DNA of 64,000 nucleotides from Tetrapisispora phaffii CBS 4417 (GCF_000236905.1 NC_016523.1:124001-188000); one strand, 5' to 3'; shown: positions 17,986 through 27,877, numbered from the stretch's first letter. The notes: a model not told the origin generated them from the letters alone. A program made the numbers and translations.

Positions 17986-19575
17986 ATGACAGTTCTTATT
18001 CAAACTTCAAGTGCTGCCATGTCATCAAACTGGGATAATTATTCCTATGACAACAACTCCGATAACTCTTCTTCAAATAATTACGCAAAGTTGGAGTTAT
18101 CCCAATATATTGATAATCTTACTAACAATCGTTGTGGTTCAAACCTAGAAGCTATACAATCTAGAAGTGCATTCAATAATAATATTGTCTTAACGAACAG
18201 CTCCGACGCTTCGAGCGTCACAAATTCATGGAGCGCCAGGTTTAAAAATATGTTCGAAAAAAATATTAACGTGGACGATAGCTATGATAGCTTTGATAGT
18301 TCGCTATATACGGATAAATCTTCCATAACAAAGCCATCTCCATGGTTCACTAGACTATTTGATAAGAGAAGTGGAAAGGAACAGTCTCAGAATTCTTCTC
18401 ACCAAACAGAATCTTTCCACGCCACTGTACTTCCTGAGTCAATTTGTAACAGAAAATACGAAGAAACTCCTAAATCTAAAATTATTGAAGTAGAATACAC
18501 AAGATATAGCCAGGGTAAAGTCGAGAAAACAGCAAGCACAGTAAATGGTTCGTTGAGAAATACTAGATCCAAAAACTGGTTCAAAACTGTCTTTAAAGGT
18601 AAGAGCGAGGCATCTGAAGTGTTGGAATATCCAGGCCTAGTGCAACCCGAGCCTGAAGTTTTAGAAAACACATACAGTGACGATTCAATATATGAATCTG
18701 AAAAATTAGAATATCTTCCTATAAAAATTGACATTGTTGACGTTGGCTCTTTATCCGTCAGTGATTGTCTAACACCTATAAACGACGGAAATCACAACAT
18801 TNNNNNNNNNNNNNNNNNNNAAGAATTAGAAGCAGAACTTAGTGGCAGACAAGCATCAATTGATACATGTCTATTCCAAGAGCAACCAATACTAACTACA
18901 GTCAGCGAAACTCACTCGTACCCAGTTGTGTCTAAACATATTTCAGGGTTCTGTGACGACTCCGTATATGAGAGTCGAGTAAAAAATGACAGCTCAGAAA
19001 GAAAAGCTGGAAGCCATCGTGACTATACAAACTGTATAAATCCATATACACCCATATTAAGAGCCAGAATAAGAGAGGAAAAAATCGCATTACTTAATAA
19101 CAAGAGTAAAATCAACGATAATGCATTCACTGAACCAGAACACAAGAGAATTTTTCAAAAAGATACTTATGATGAAGAATATTGTGAACCTAAAGGAGCG
19201 TTTAGTAGACATTCATCTGGTAGTGATATCCTTGAGTCAGAGCAAACGAAGAAACAAACAACTACTTTAGTAGATGTTCAAGAAAAACAGGTATTGGATC
19301 CAGTTCAANNNNNNNNNNNNNNNNNNNTACATGAAAGATTTATGCAAATAATTAAAAGAACAAAATATAATTTTAGAAAATTCATTAAAAGAAATAACAA
19401 AAAAGAGTGGATATTATATCAACTCCAAAAAACAACCGATGAGGTTTTAGATAACGGTGTATTAGTATGCGAATTAATTGGTGATATGTTAACAGACGCT
19501 ATAGAAAAGGTGGAACCATTTCCAAAGTTGCTTCAATGTGCTGTTGGCCATGTATGTATGAAGCTAGCACATTAA
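17986..19575 (+). CDS. Unknown protein 'gene X', copy 1 (open through both gaps)
   Basis: I do not recognise this gene. It starts MTVLIQTSSAAMSSNWDN. The N-terminal half is Ser/Asn/Asp-rich, with two WFTRLFDKR / NWFKTVFKGK-type basic-aromatic motifs (about residues 120 and 195) spaced like repeated units. SWSARFKNMFEK near residue 80 is a third, similar one. The middle is acidic and Tyr-rich. The C-terminus is basic, then hydrophobic (FMQIIKRTKYNFRKFIKRN, then NGVLVCELIGDMLTDAIEK). No signal peptide or clear membrane segment. Two 19-N gaps (18802-18820, 19309-19327) replace about 49 and 54 codons present in copy 2. The frame is intact across the places where copy 2 is shifted, so this is probably the functional copy. 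The real length should be near 620 residues. Confidence 0.7.
   Translation: MTVLIQTSSAAMSSNWDNYSYDNNSDNSSSNNYAKLELSQYIDNLTNNRCGSNLEAIQSRSAFNNNIVLTNSSDASSVTNSWSARFKNMFEKNINVDDSYDSFDSSLYTDKSSITKPSPWFTRLFDKRSGKEQSQNSSHQTESFHATVLPESICNRKYEETPKSKIIEVEYTRYSQGKVEKTASTVNGSLRNTRSKNWFKTVFKGKSEASEVLEYPGLVQPEPEVLENTYSDDSIYESEKLEYLPIKIDIVDVGSLSVSDCLTPINDGNHNIXXXXXXXELEAELSGRQASIDTCLFQEQPILTTVSETHSYPVVSKHISGFCDDSVYESRVKNDSSERKAGSHRDYTNCINPYTPILRARIREEKIALLNNKSKINDNAFTEPEHKRIFQKDTYDEEYCEPKGAFSRHSSGSDILESEQTKKQTTTLVDVQEKQVLDPVQXXXXXXXHERFMQIIKRTKYNFRKFIKRNNKKEWILYQLQKTTDEVLDNGVLVCELIGDMLTDAIEKVEPFPKLLQCAVGHVCMKLAH
18802..18820. other. Assembly gap (19 N) inside gene X copy 1
   Basis: Comparison with copy 2 shows that about 147 bp of coding sequence are replaced by 19 N. 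The gap was probably caused by assembly difficulty between the two near-identical copies. Confidence 0.95.
19309..19327. other. Assembly gap (19 N) inside gene X copy 1
   Basis: Replaces about 160 bp of coding sequence present in copy 2. Confidence 0.95.
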
Positions 19576-19583
19576 TTGTTGTA

Positions 19584-19662
19584 GATTCCCATTAAATCAC
19601 ATTGATTGACTCAATTAGCCTGATCAACTAACTGATTCACTCAATGTTATTTAAAGGGAATC
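19584..19662. repeat. Palindromic hairpin repeat H1
   Basis: A 79-bp imperfect palindrome: 35-bp arms (GATTCCC...ACATTGATTGA...) around the loop CCTGATCAA. The inner 20-bp arms match at 17 of 20 positions. It starts 8 bp after the gene X stop. Counterpart of H7 (50449-50527). Confidence 0.88.
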
Positions 19663-19696
19663 AAAAGAAAAGGATCGTTCCACATTCGTTCTAAAG

Positions 19697-19747
19697 AATA
19701 TTGACTGAACCAAGAAGTTGTTCAGGTTAATTGGGTCAGTCAATGTT
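19697..19747. repeat. Palindromic hairpin repeat H2
   Basis: Imperfect inverted repeat with arms AATATTGACTGAACCAA and TTGGGTCAGTCAATGTT, diverged from H1. Counterpart of H6 (50364-50414). Confidence 0.8.
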
Positions 19748-19987
19748 ATCTTTACTACGACAGGTCACGAAATTTCTTTTAACAATCTATGATGCTAATA
19801 ATAATACCCATTCCATTTTTTCTATCAAACTCTGTTTATGCACCTTAACATACCAGCAATTAAATTCAATAGCAAACAACCCTTCAATTAAATCCGTTAT
19901 TAATATTTTTCCTCATTGAGTCTATACCATTTGCAAAACAATATTATTATAGTAGTTATAAAATAAAATAAAACAAAATAACAAATC

Positions 19988-20062
19988 CATTCCCTTTAAA
20001 TAACATTGATTGACTCAAGTAGCCCGATCAACTGACTGGCTCAATCAATATTACTTAGAATG
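19988..20062. repeat. Palindromic hairpin repeat H3 (hybrid)
   Basis: Arms CATTCCC...ACATTGATTGACTCAAGTAG and CTGACTGGCTCAATCAATATT...GAATG around CCCGATCAA. One side matches H5 of copy 2 and the other matches H4, so it seems to be a fusion left by deletion between two neighbouring hairpins. Confidence 0.8.
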
Positions 20063-20223
20063 AAGTGAATAGAAAAGGATTTTTACCTTTAATGTCAGAC
20101 GTCACAAAAAAATAAGTAAAAATATAGAAAGGTAGTTTAAAATGATATACATTTATAGGTCATATACAGAGAATTGCTCGATTAATATTACTAAGATATG
20201 TCCGAGTTAAATAACAATGTTAC

Positions 20224-20574
20224 TGTTGGAAATGTCACTGGACGTATAAGTGAATATACGATACCAGATATTACCTCTTTAGGAGACTATTGTTGCAAAG
20301 CTGAAACAATAGTGCCTGCAAGAATGTAATAGCAGAATTTCTAATGCATAAATAGTACTGTAGAACCATAAGTCTGCCGTACGTGTTCAACTTGACGACG
20401 TCGTCTCGTTGGACAGAACGGTAGATTGAAATATATGTATATATAAACCCCAGTAATCAATAGCTAATAATCCATTGATCCAGGTCCAAGAGACCAGAGA
20501 GATTAATCTAACTATATAGTATATAATTCAACCACATTTTAATATATTAAAGCAATGAATTCATCTATTGAGCA
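20224..20574 (+). mobile_element. Solo LTR with unmatched flanks (copy C)
   Basis: TGTTGGAAAT...ATTGAGCA, 351 bp, closely similar to LTR A over its whole length. The 5-bp flanks differ (GTTAC before, ATTTT after), unlike LTR A. The left flank is the exact edge of the inverted duplication. The right flank leads to tRNA-Phe, 128 bp downstream. This is what recombination between two LTRs at different sites would leave. Confidence 0.9.
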
Positions 20575-20701
20575 ATTTTAAACTTCTAGTTTCAAGTCTT
20601 AATTTCCCTACCCATTAACTACCTTATAATACTCGCCTTAGTCTTAAATTATATACTATTGGCTATTTGATATGATAATAACGGATACTACAAATTAAAA
20701 T

Positions 20702-20791
20702 GCGGTTTTAGCTCAGTTGGGAGAGCGCCAGACTGAAGTATACTTCGGTCAAGTTATCTGGAGGTCCTGTGTTCGATCCACAGAAATCGCA
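20702..20791 (+). tRNA. tRNA-Phe (GAA) with 17-nt intron
   Basis: Exon 1 is 20702-20738 and exon 2 is 20756-20791; the mature length is 73 nt. Anticodon GAA follows ACT. The intron (20739-20755) ends CTTCGGTCAAGTT like the S. cerevisiae one but is two bases shorter. The acceptor stem is GCGGTTT/AAATCGC: compared with S. cerevisiae GCGGATT/AATTCGC, one A-T pair is flipped to T-A on both strands, a compensatory change. The T-loop GTTCGATCC is intact. A T-run terminator follows. Confidence 0.97.
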
Positions 20792-20836
20792 TAAATTTTT
20801 AAATTTTAATTTCCTCAGCTTGTGTATTATTATATT

Positions 20837-21757
20837 CTATCTAGTTATATTTGAATTGACGCCTGACGTTATAACAGAAATTATATTTTCTTCTAATAAT
20901 TTTTCAGAAGCTTCAGTTAAATGCTTCTTTGGATCTTGTTTACCAACATAACGAGTCTTCAATTCATCTTCTGTTAATTCTTTTTCTTCTTCTATTCTCT
21001 TGGAGTACATGCGTGCAATATTTACCATCTTCTTTGTAAGCTCCAAATTGGAATTTTCTTTTTCTTCATAATCATTCATTTTTAAACCTGTTTGCCATTG
21101 TTTTTTATGTAAATTCATTAACATACTTGTCTCAGATGAAGTTTTGTGATAAGCTATATTTAATGAATAATAATGTCTGTTTAAACCATTTATTAGGGCT
21201 TGGATATTACCTTTATTCAATAGACCTGTATTGGATGTCGTTTGTCTTGGTTCTTGATTATTTAATAAAACACCTGTATCGATCAATCTAAATGCATCAA
21301 TAACGACGTTACCTTTCACCGATTGTATTGGATCGACAACCACTGCAACCGCTCTGCTATTTAATTGCTCAAATGATTTTTGTGTGTTAACATCAACTGA
21401 AGATAACCAACATCCAAAACCTGGATGTGAATGGTACCACCCTACCACCATTTGATCTCTACCTGTTTGCTTTAACATATCCATCATTTTTGCTTGAAAA
21501 ACATCATCGACAGCCTCGACAGAAACACCAGTACCAGATTGAGGCATTGCAAACACGTCAACGACATTAACTGTATAATCATCCACAAACTCACCAAGCA
21601 TTAAACCCATTACTTCCATTGGTACGCCAGCTCTGCCATGCTTCAACATTTTTAACAATGCAATTGAAGAAATATAAACGGTTTCTTGTGTATCATCACG
21701 ATTTGCATCAGTGGCACCAGCCTTACTATTCATCATTAATCTTTGTAGTCTCTCCAT
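20837..21757 (-). CDS. RPN11: Proteasome lid deubiquitinase
   Basis: Zn metalloprotease of the 19S lid that removes ubiquitin chains from substrates entering the 26S proteasome. The length of 306 residues equals S. cerevisiae Rpn11. The JAMM motif is complete: Glu48, then [14 protein letters not shown] with His109, His111 and Asp122. The C-terminal helical part ([24 protein letters not shown]) needed for lid assembly is present. A full PACE (GGTGGCAAA) was not seen in the upstream 700 bp. RPN11, YPI1 and NIC96 lie together as in the CEN6-proximal block of S. cerevisiae (YFR004W-YFR002W). Confidence 0.98.
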   Translation of the reverse strand: MERLQRLMMNSKAGATDANRDDTQETVYISSIALLKMLKHGRAGVPMEVMGLMLGEFVDDYTVNVVDVFAMPQSGTGVSVEAVDDVFQAKMMDMLKQTGRDQMVVGWYHSHPGFGCWLSSVDVNTQKSFEQLNSRAVAVVVDPIQSVKGNVVIDAFRLIDTGVLLNNQEPRQTTSNTGLLNKGNIQALINGLNRHYYSLNIAYHKTSSETSMLMNLHKKQWQTGLKMNDYEEKENSNLELTKKMVNIARMYSKRIEEEKELTEDELKTRYVGKQDPKKHLTEASEKLLEENIISVITSGVNSNITR

Positions 21758-22494
21758 CTTTTGTTTTGTATTGTCAACTCTTTAGATAACTTTTTCAATC
21801 AAGTACAAATCCACAATTTTTTAGGATAATTTTATTGCTCTTAATAAAACCAAATTCCAAATAAGGAAATTTTAAAAATTTTGATTACAACTTTTTCAAT
21901 TGACTCGTAAATTTTACTTTTATCTATAACTTTGTCATTAAAAGATATTTGCTATACTATAAGTTCATCGATTTAAATATCTAGAAATTTATTAACATAT
22001 CAAATACATTTAACATATCCAAGCAAATATTAACCTAAACTCATTACCAAACAACATATATGGTCGGGTAATGTATCTTATTACCAATAAGGTTCCGGTA
22101 ATATTTTATTGTAAAATAGGACAGTAACTAACATACATAAAATAGCAAATGATTAACATCGAAATGATGCATTTTCTAAGACATTTACTTGTAAATAGAT
22201 AAATATTCAATATCAGTTATTATTTTTGAGAGTATTATTTAGTTCATGAAGAGTATTGCAAAGACAGTTGAAAATAATTGCTCTCCTATACCAGTACGAG
22301 CAAATAGTAATGTTTAATATTGAATTGTATTTTTAAAGCTCTCTTAATTGTCTTATTATAAAATATATATATATAATAAAACTGATAAATACTTTTGAAA
22401 TATTTAATAATATCTTTAATTTAATATTTTGTTTCTTCTCTTACAAAGATAATAACTGAACCAAAACGTTAAAAAATATTTTCTTTTAAAAATA
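21758..22494. other. Divergent spacer RPN11 / orphan gene
   Basis: AT-rich. One Reb1-type site CGGGTAA at 22065-22071, and a CCGGTAA at about 22096. No RNA gene seen. Confidence 0.55.
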
Positions 22495-23487
22495 ATGAAA
22501 TTAAATAGAGCTATACTTCAAATAATTAGTACTATTAATATATCACTTTTGGTGTCAGGGTTAAATGTTACACAACCATCACAACCAATACCACCAATAC
22601 CACCAGCTGCCAATCGTCATAAATTTGCAATTGAAACTATCAACGATTTAGTATTGATATCCCAAACATCATTATCATGTAATCCATTATTTGGCACTTT
22701 TGGCCCTGCTATGAGTGTAATGCAAGCAGCATCCTGTACTTATAATGCTATTGCCTGCGGTATGAATTTAAGTGCAAAAATATTAGAAGGCTGGGATATA
22801 CTTGAAGATGACACTGCTATTAAATCTTATGTGATGACGCTAATGAACCAACATACAATGGACAATTCAAAGACCGGAGAAGAGGCGCTATACTTACAAG
22901 ATTTAAATGATATCACTAAATTTATTCATAGTGAATCTAATAAACTACAAAAGATTCATAACAATTACGACAACATTGATAATGTCAGTCACCTTGATGA
23001 AGAGTTAAAAGAACAATACAAATTAATTGGTACCATTTTATTGAATCCTCTAGATATGCACACAGATATTTACTTTAAAGATATCACCACTGAAAATTTT
23101 GGAAACACTAGAATTGGATGTGTAAACTTTCTTTATGGTAAGAATTCTATTTTCACAAACACAAATTTTCAAATGGAAACTTGTTTCTCCAAACATGGCA
23201 TCAATGAAATAGCAACTCATTTCAAGGAAAGAGGTATCGTTAAAGGTTCCGTTGCTGTTTATAAGGCAATGTCAGAATTAGGAATTACAAAAACTATTCG
23301 AGCCCCTAAAGAATTATATACAGCATTTGCTAAAGCATTCATCGGCCATTATAAAGAAGGTGTTCAAAAAATTAATAATCTCATTGACAAAATTAATGAT
23401 ACAGAATGGGATGGTGGCAAATTAGAATTTCAATTAGAAGACAAAGGACATTTCTTGATGTCTTTAGAGGTAAGTAAAAGCCAATAA
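22495..23487 (+). CDS. Orphan secreted or cell-surface protein
   Basis: No S. cerevisiae counterpart lies at this position (between RPN11 and YPI1), and I do not recognise the family. The 330-residue protein has a signal peptide (hydrophobic residues 6-21, cleavage near 22), then a Pro-rich stretch (PIPPIPP, 31-37). A small-residue hydrophobic segment (about 52-90) contains three Cys (62, 81, 88), and two more Cys are at 209 and 230. Four N-glycosylation sequons lie at N24, N91, N163 and N301. The middle (about 125-180) is polar and helical. There are no KR or RR dibasic Kex2 sites and no GPI tail. The domain-free, cysteine-poor secreted layout could suit a toxin-like, pheromone-like or wall protein, but no motif proves any of these. 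Confidence 0.75.
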   Translation: MKLNRAILQIISTINISLLVSGLNVTQPSQPIPPIPPAANRHKFAIETINDLVLISQTSLSCNPLFGTFGPAMSVMQAASCTYNAIACGMNLSAKILEGWDILEDDTAIKSYVMTLMNQHTMDNSKTGEEALYLQDLNDITKFIHSESNKLQKIHNNYDNIDNVSHLDEELKEQYKLIGTILLNPLDMHTDIYFKDITTENFGNTRIGCVNFLYGKNSIFTNTNFQMETCFSKHGINEIATHFKERGIVKGSVAVYKAMSELGITKTIRAPKELYTAFAKAFIGHYKEGVQKINNLIDKINDTEWDGGKLEFQLEDKGHFLMSLEVSKSQ

Positions 23488-23987
23488 ATCGTAAAGAAAA
23501 TCCTATAAATTGATATTAATCGACAGATAATCAAACTAATTAAAAAATACCTAGTTTCATATAAGATAAAAAATTTCTATCTTCAATTCATTAAAGTAAT
23601 TTTTAGCAAATTGTTTCAAGTTACATATATTCAAACAAACCCTTTGTTATTTATGTCATTTTTTTAAAAGACAAGGGTGTCAAAGTTACCTTTAAAATGA
23701 AATTTAATAGTCAAACCATCGCTTTCATTATTACGTTTTTCAATATTTTTATTTTTATATTCGCTATAATTAGTACGGCTTAAGTAGTTCATATTTTTCA
23801 CCATAAGAATATTTAATAATTTATAATATTGAAATAAGTATATAACATATATTATAATATCACTTCGATTTATTTTTAAGCCCAGCTAAATAAAAATATT
23901 TGTATATTTATATTCTGAATTTTATTCTACTATCAAGTTGTTTTTTGAAACTTGATTGTCAAAGGGACAAAGAAAATTGCATCAATC
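23488..23987. other. AT-rich spacer before YPI1
   Basis: No gene seen. A short perfect stem, ATCAAGTT (23932-23939) and AACTTGAT (23949-23956), lies 31-56 bp before the YPI1 ATG and may be in its mRNA leader. Confidence 0.5.
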
Positions 23988-24467
23988 ATGAGCAGAAACT
24001 TGCAACAAAGTCAACAGCTTACGGAGGAGTCACGTACACTACAAACTCAAAATAGAAGCAATATCATTAAGTTACGAGCACCAAAGAAGGAGAAATCTAA
24101 ATCGAATGAACAAGGTGTTAGATGGAAGTCTGATGTGATTGATAATGAAAATATGAATAAAAAAAAGACTAAAATTTGTTGCATATTCCACCCTAATGTA
24201 GAAAATGAGGAGGACCTTGAGGATGATTATTGTACTGAGCACAGTCATGATGAACCTCACGAAGAAAGTTCATCTTCATCATCTGAATCTGAAAATGAAA
24301 AAGATTTAGATTTTGATGAAAGAAGGAGAAGAAGAATAGAAAGACGCCATCGTAAATTAAAGGAAAATTCTACTGTCTCACCAAATGCATATGAAATTCA
24401 ACCTGATTATACTGAGTATAGAAAACGAATGCAAAATAAAAATAAACTAAAAAATATTATTTTTTAG
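23988..24467 (+). CDS. YPI1: Type-1 protein phosphatase regulator (inhibitor-3 family)
   Basis: Small, mostly disordered protein that binds and modulates the phosphatase Glc7, affecting glycogen, ion homeostasis and mitosis. It has 159 residues from the ATG at 23988 ([10 protein letters not shown]); the frame opens earlier only with a non-ATG codon. The family core is clear: a basic LRAPKK stretch, the PP1-docking segment [19 protein letters not shown], then CCIFHP. This is followed by an acidic and Ser-rich run and [15 protein letters not shown]. It converges on NIC96 with 209 bp between stops, as in the CEN6-linked block of S. cerevisiae. Confidence 0.95.
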   Translation: MSRNLQQSQQLTEESRTLQTQNRSNIIKLRAPKKEKSKSNEQGVRWKSDVIDNENMNKKKTKICCIFHPNVENEEDLEDDYCTEHSHDEPHEESSSSSSESENEKDLDFDERRRRRIERRHRKLKENSTVSPNAYEIQPDYTEYRKRMQNKNKLKNIIF

Positions 24468-24676
24468 AATATGTCATATAAAAATTATATAAAGGGAAAT
24501 ATGCTTGGATAGCAACAATAATATAATAGTATAAGTCAATTCATATGTATAAATAATATTGAACACTTATGTAAAAATACTTCTTTAAATATTATCTAAT
24601 AGTACATCCTAATTACTTGATAAATGCAGTATACTATAACCAATATTATTTTAAAATATTTATATAAAGCGCTACT

Positions 24677-27241
24677 TTATTGTAGAGTAATTTCTAGTTT
24701 CGTTAATTGAGAATATACTTCCTTTGGCATTTTGTATTTTATCATACCAGCGTACATGCTACAATTTTTAGCAATGTTTTTTAAAGCTTCATGCTGTTGT
24801 GCTTTAATAGCTGACTGATAAGCACTCTGTCTTAAATTTTCCGATATGTTATAAACACAAGTCATAATCATTATTAGCAGGTTTGGAATTATCTTCAAAA
24901 TATTTTTGTCAATATTCATGACTTCTTGAGCACTTCTTCTAATTTCGGCAGTATTAGATAATGGAATTAAATCTATCTCTTCAATCAAATTTAAGGTATT
25001 CTGCCATTGACCGGCAGCAAATGTTTTCCTTGCTTCTGAAATTTTTAACAGTGTTATGTTGGTTATTTTATTTTTAGTTTGAATTTTCTTTGATATATCT
25101 AAATTATTCATATAAATATGAATTAAAGTTTCTGCAATATAAATTGGATCATTTGGATTATTGGAGTAAATATTTGTAAGTGGTTTTGACATATTAGATT
25201 CACTCAAGAGATCTCCCAACAAATCATTTACAATACTGATAACGATATCATAGTTTTCCGCTAATTGGTATAACATCAAACTATCTTGAGTCCTTCCATC
25301 TTCATCCGCTTTATATGCTGCTTGTTCCGAAATTTTATTTAAATAGTCATGCATCTCATTTAGATTCAATAAGTTCTTTCTTTCTTCAATAACACCCGGG
25401 ATTCTAGTACCGTCTGCATTGATTCTACCTAAGAGGATGGTAAACTCCTTTGTTTCTAATACCAATTCTCTTATCGCTTCATGGCAGAGTTTCATCTCGC
25501 TCTCATCATTTACAATACCGACTAGTAATAAATATTCTGCAGCAATTCTTGGATCTGACTTTCTAAAAGAAGTTGTATATGTCGATAATAGCCTCACAAA
25601 ATTTATTGAATTCCCAGTACCACTTGATACTAGTAAGCTATTGTTTTTATCACTATGAGAGGTAGTTGTTTTTAACAGATGACAATTCGCCAATCCAATA
25701 GCGATATGAACACCATCAATTTTACTGATTGTGCATGCATGTTCAACTGCAAATTCATATAAACCACTCAATAATAAAACCTGCAGGTAATATTCCGAGA
25801 AATGTGAAATGCCATATGATAATATTATATTTTGCAAATCAATTAACTTATATTTTTCGTACACTGGGTCATTATCTGATACATCTTCTTTAACCAACAT
25901 TAAATGGAACCAGAGCCAATCTTCTATATTTAATGCAATAGATGAAATATTTTTTGAAGATAAATCACATCTACCAATTATTTTATAAACTGCCATTCTA
26001 AAAGGATCTCCGCCGAGTGCACTTTTTATGTGTTGATTATATTCAATGTGAAGCTTAGTTGTTAGTTCAACTGGTAATTGAGCACTTTTTGCGGTTATGA
26101 AAGCTTTGAAATAAATTAAAAACGTTTTTTCAACTTTGTTAAAACTTGAATGGTTATTAATGGCAACTTCTAAGGCCTCTTGATGTAAGCCAGCTCTTAA
26201 CAAGTAGAATATTAATGCCCAAATTGGAATGCCATTGACAATAGTTAAATTCTCTATCAACCATTTATTATCTTTACCTCTTAACTTACTATCTATGAAA
26301 GATTTAACTTTGTTGATACCAGTAGGTAGGCCTTCATTCAGGTTCTTTTTGTAAAGTTCATCAACGTAAGCTAAAAATTGTTTCTCCACATATCTTCTAC
26401 TAGATATAACAATACTTTCCTTTTCTTGAATAGCTTGTAAAATTTTCCAGCATTCTAATAGCTGTCGATTTGTACTATCTCCAAAATTTTCTATCATTGA
26501 TATAACTTCATTTACTAGTGAGAAATGATTTTGCTGTTGTCTACAGTTATTAAACGAATGAATTATTTTTGCATATCTTTCAAATTTATTTCTTAATAAA
26601 TAGTTTTCATTTACATTTAAGAGGGTAGTTGAATCATTAAGTAGAGAAGATTTTTCTGAACTCCATTTTGGCATATCCATAACGTGTTTTGAAGAATTAG
26701 TATTGTCAATTGTATTCATATTTTTTACGTATAATCCAAATCTTTGACCCACATCATGCTCAAGACTCTTCCAATCAAGCTTCAAATTATTATCAAGGAA
26801 TATGTCAAAATCCTTGGACGATGTGGATAATAATTTATCTATTGACATAGAAACAATTTGGTCTTTCTTTAGCTTAAGATAATGATCAATTTCTCCTTCT
26901 GCTTGCATTCCCGGAGCATGCGATTCCATCATTTGATATTTATGAAGAGATTCTAAAGTATTATCAACATCTTCAATTGCTAAACCACTGCCAGCAAGCA
27001 GGTAATGAGCTTTAGTTAAATCGATGTCTGTGTCTTTGTTCTGTGCTCTTAATTCCGATGTACGCTTTTTTAGTTCGTTTATGCTCAATTGAATCGAACC
27101 CAAGTCAGAAACGGTTGTCGGTAATGTTTTTGAATTTTCTAGTAAATCATTAATCATCTTCAATGAATTCGATGCAGAATTTTTCTTATTAACACTGGCG
27201 TTTGCAGAAGAAACTGCACACATATCCAGCGAATTTTCCAT
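24677..27241 (-). CDS. NIC96: Nucleoporin Nic96
   Basis: Linker nucleoporin of the inner ring that anchors the Nsp1-Nup57-Nup49 channel trimer. At 854 residues it is near the 839 of S. cerevisiae. It has an N-terminal region with a predicted coiled coil (about 45-75, SIQLSINELKKRTSELRAQ) where the channel trimer binds. A long alpha-helical solenoid of the Nic96 fold then runs to the C-terminus (segments such as GIPIWALIFYLLRAGLHQEALEVA). The start MENSLDMCAVSSAN is the only plausible one. Its promoter side faces the candidate centromere. Confidence 0.96.
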   Translation of the reverse strand: MENSLDMCAVSSANASVNKKNSASNSLKMINDLLENSKTLPTTVSDLGSIQLSINELKKRTSELRAQNKDTDIDLTKAHYLLAGSGLAIEDVDNTLESLHKYQMMESHAPGMQAEGEIDHYLKLKKDQIVSMSIDKLLSTSSKDFDIFLDNNLKLDWKSLEHDVGQRFGLYVKNMNTIDNTNSSKHVMDMPKWSSEKSSLLNDSTTLLNVNENYLLRNKFERYAKIIHSFNNCRQQQNHFSLVNEVISMIENFGDSTNRQLLECWKILQAIQEKESIVISSRRYVEKQFLAYVDELYKKNLNEGLPTGINKVKSFIDSKLRGKDNKWLIENLTIVNGIPIWALIFYLLRAGLHQEALEVAINNHSSFNKVEKTFLIYFKAFITAKSAQLPVELTTKLHIEYNQHIKSALGGDPFRMAVYKIIGRCDLSSKNISSIALNIEDWLWFHLMLVKEDVSDNDPVYEKYKLIDLQNIILSYGISHFSEYYLQVLLLSGLYEFAVEHACTISKIDGVHIAIGLANCHLLKTTTSHSDKNNSLLVSSGTGNSINFVRLLSTYTTSFRKSDPRIAAEYLLLVGIVNDESEMKLCHEAIRELVLETKEFTILLGRINADGTRIPGVIEERKNLLNLNEMHDYLNKISEQAAYKADEDGRTQDSLMLYQLAENYDIVISIVNDLLGDLLSESNMSKPLTNIYSNNPNDPIYIAETLIHIYMNNLDISKKIQTKNKITNITLLKISEARKTFAAGQWQNTLNLIEEIDLIPLSNTAEIRRSAQEVMNIDKNILKIIPNLLIMIMTCVYNISENLRQSAYQSAIKAQQHEALKNIAKNCSMYAGMIKYKMPKEVYSQLTKLEITLQ

Positions 27242-27598
27242 TTTTGCGTTTGAATATAGAATACCTGCTTTACCTTTTATACGTTGTAAATTTAATTATC
27301 AATATCTAGAGTTCCACCGTTTTATTTTATTGTCATCACTGTTTGAATATATTAGTATCATAAATTACTTTATAATGCTAGAACTTAAAATAAGATGTAT
27401 AAAATCAAAATATTTGAAATTTTTCAATCTTGTGTGTAAAGCATATTTGGGTCATAACAATTGCCGTATACAGTTACAACAGCAAGCAAACTATATTAAA
27501 CCCAAACAATAAATATCTCTTCAGTAGTACAAAAATTAAGTATATGATAAAATTTGAAATAATAAATATCCTTAAATATTATTTTAGGATATTTTATT

Positions 27599-27705
27599 AA
27601 AATTTAAATAATTAATTAAATTATATGTAAAATTTATAATTTCTGCTTAATAATAAATAATTAAAATGTAATAAAATTTAACCATAACTAATTCCGAACA
27701 CAGAA
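27599..27705 (+). other. Candidate point centromere (CDEII- and CDEIII-like)
   Basis: The spacer between NIC96 and HAT1 is where an ancestral centromere should lie: in S. cerevisiae NIC96 flanks CEN6 and HAT1 flanks CEN16, with DEG1 on the CEN6 left side. In it, 27601-27680 has only 5 G/C in 80 bases (94% A+T), like CDEII. It is followed within 12 bp by TTCCGAA (27692-27698), the invariant centre of CDEIII. The rest of CDEIII matches weakly, and no RTCACRTG CDEI box is found at the expected position. Synteny is the stronger argument; the exact element is uncertain. Confidence 0.4.
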
Positions 27706-27877
27706 TAATGTTTAGATACAGTTATATTTTTAAAGTTTTAGGAATGCTGAAGCGCTTTGGTCATATAAATAATTTTTCAGTGGGGTTATACAAATTAAGT
27801 ATGTTATAAGTATAGTTTGTAGGTGGTATTTATTATTATAATTGAGATTATAAATCTATATATAAGAAGTTATTGTA

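Larger units (their letters stand above)
17028..20223 (+). repeat. Inverted segmental duplication, copy 1
   Basis: Near-identical inverted counterpart of 49432-52956. It contains the 3' end of TIF6, the TIF6-gene X spacer, gene X and a tract with three hairpin repeats, and ends at GTTAC directly before LTR C. It is ~330 bp shorter than copy 2 because of two assembly gaps and loss of sequence between hairpin repeats, partly offset by ~390 bp that is missing from copy 2 at its own gap. Confidence 0.95.

Noticed and set aside
19731..19919. 62-codon frame after gene X, also present in copy 2 (50192-50380)
   Set aside because: Its conservation is only due to the recent duplication; it starts inside a hairpin repeat and shows no protein features.
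22495..23487. Classical killer-toxin precursor
   Set aside because: Signal peptide and cysteines are compatible, but there are no dibasic processing sites and no recognisable family motif, so the function is left open.
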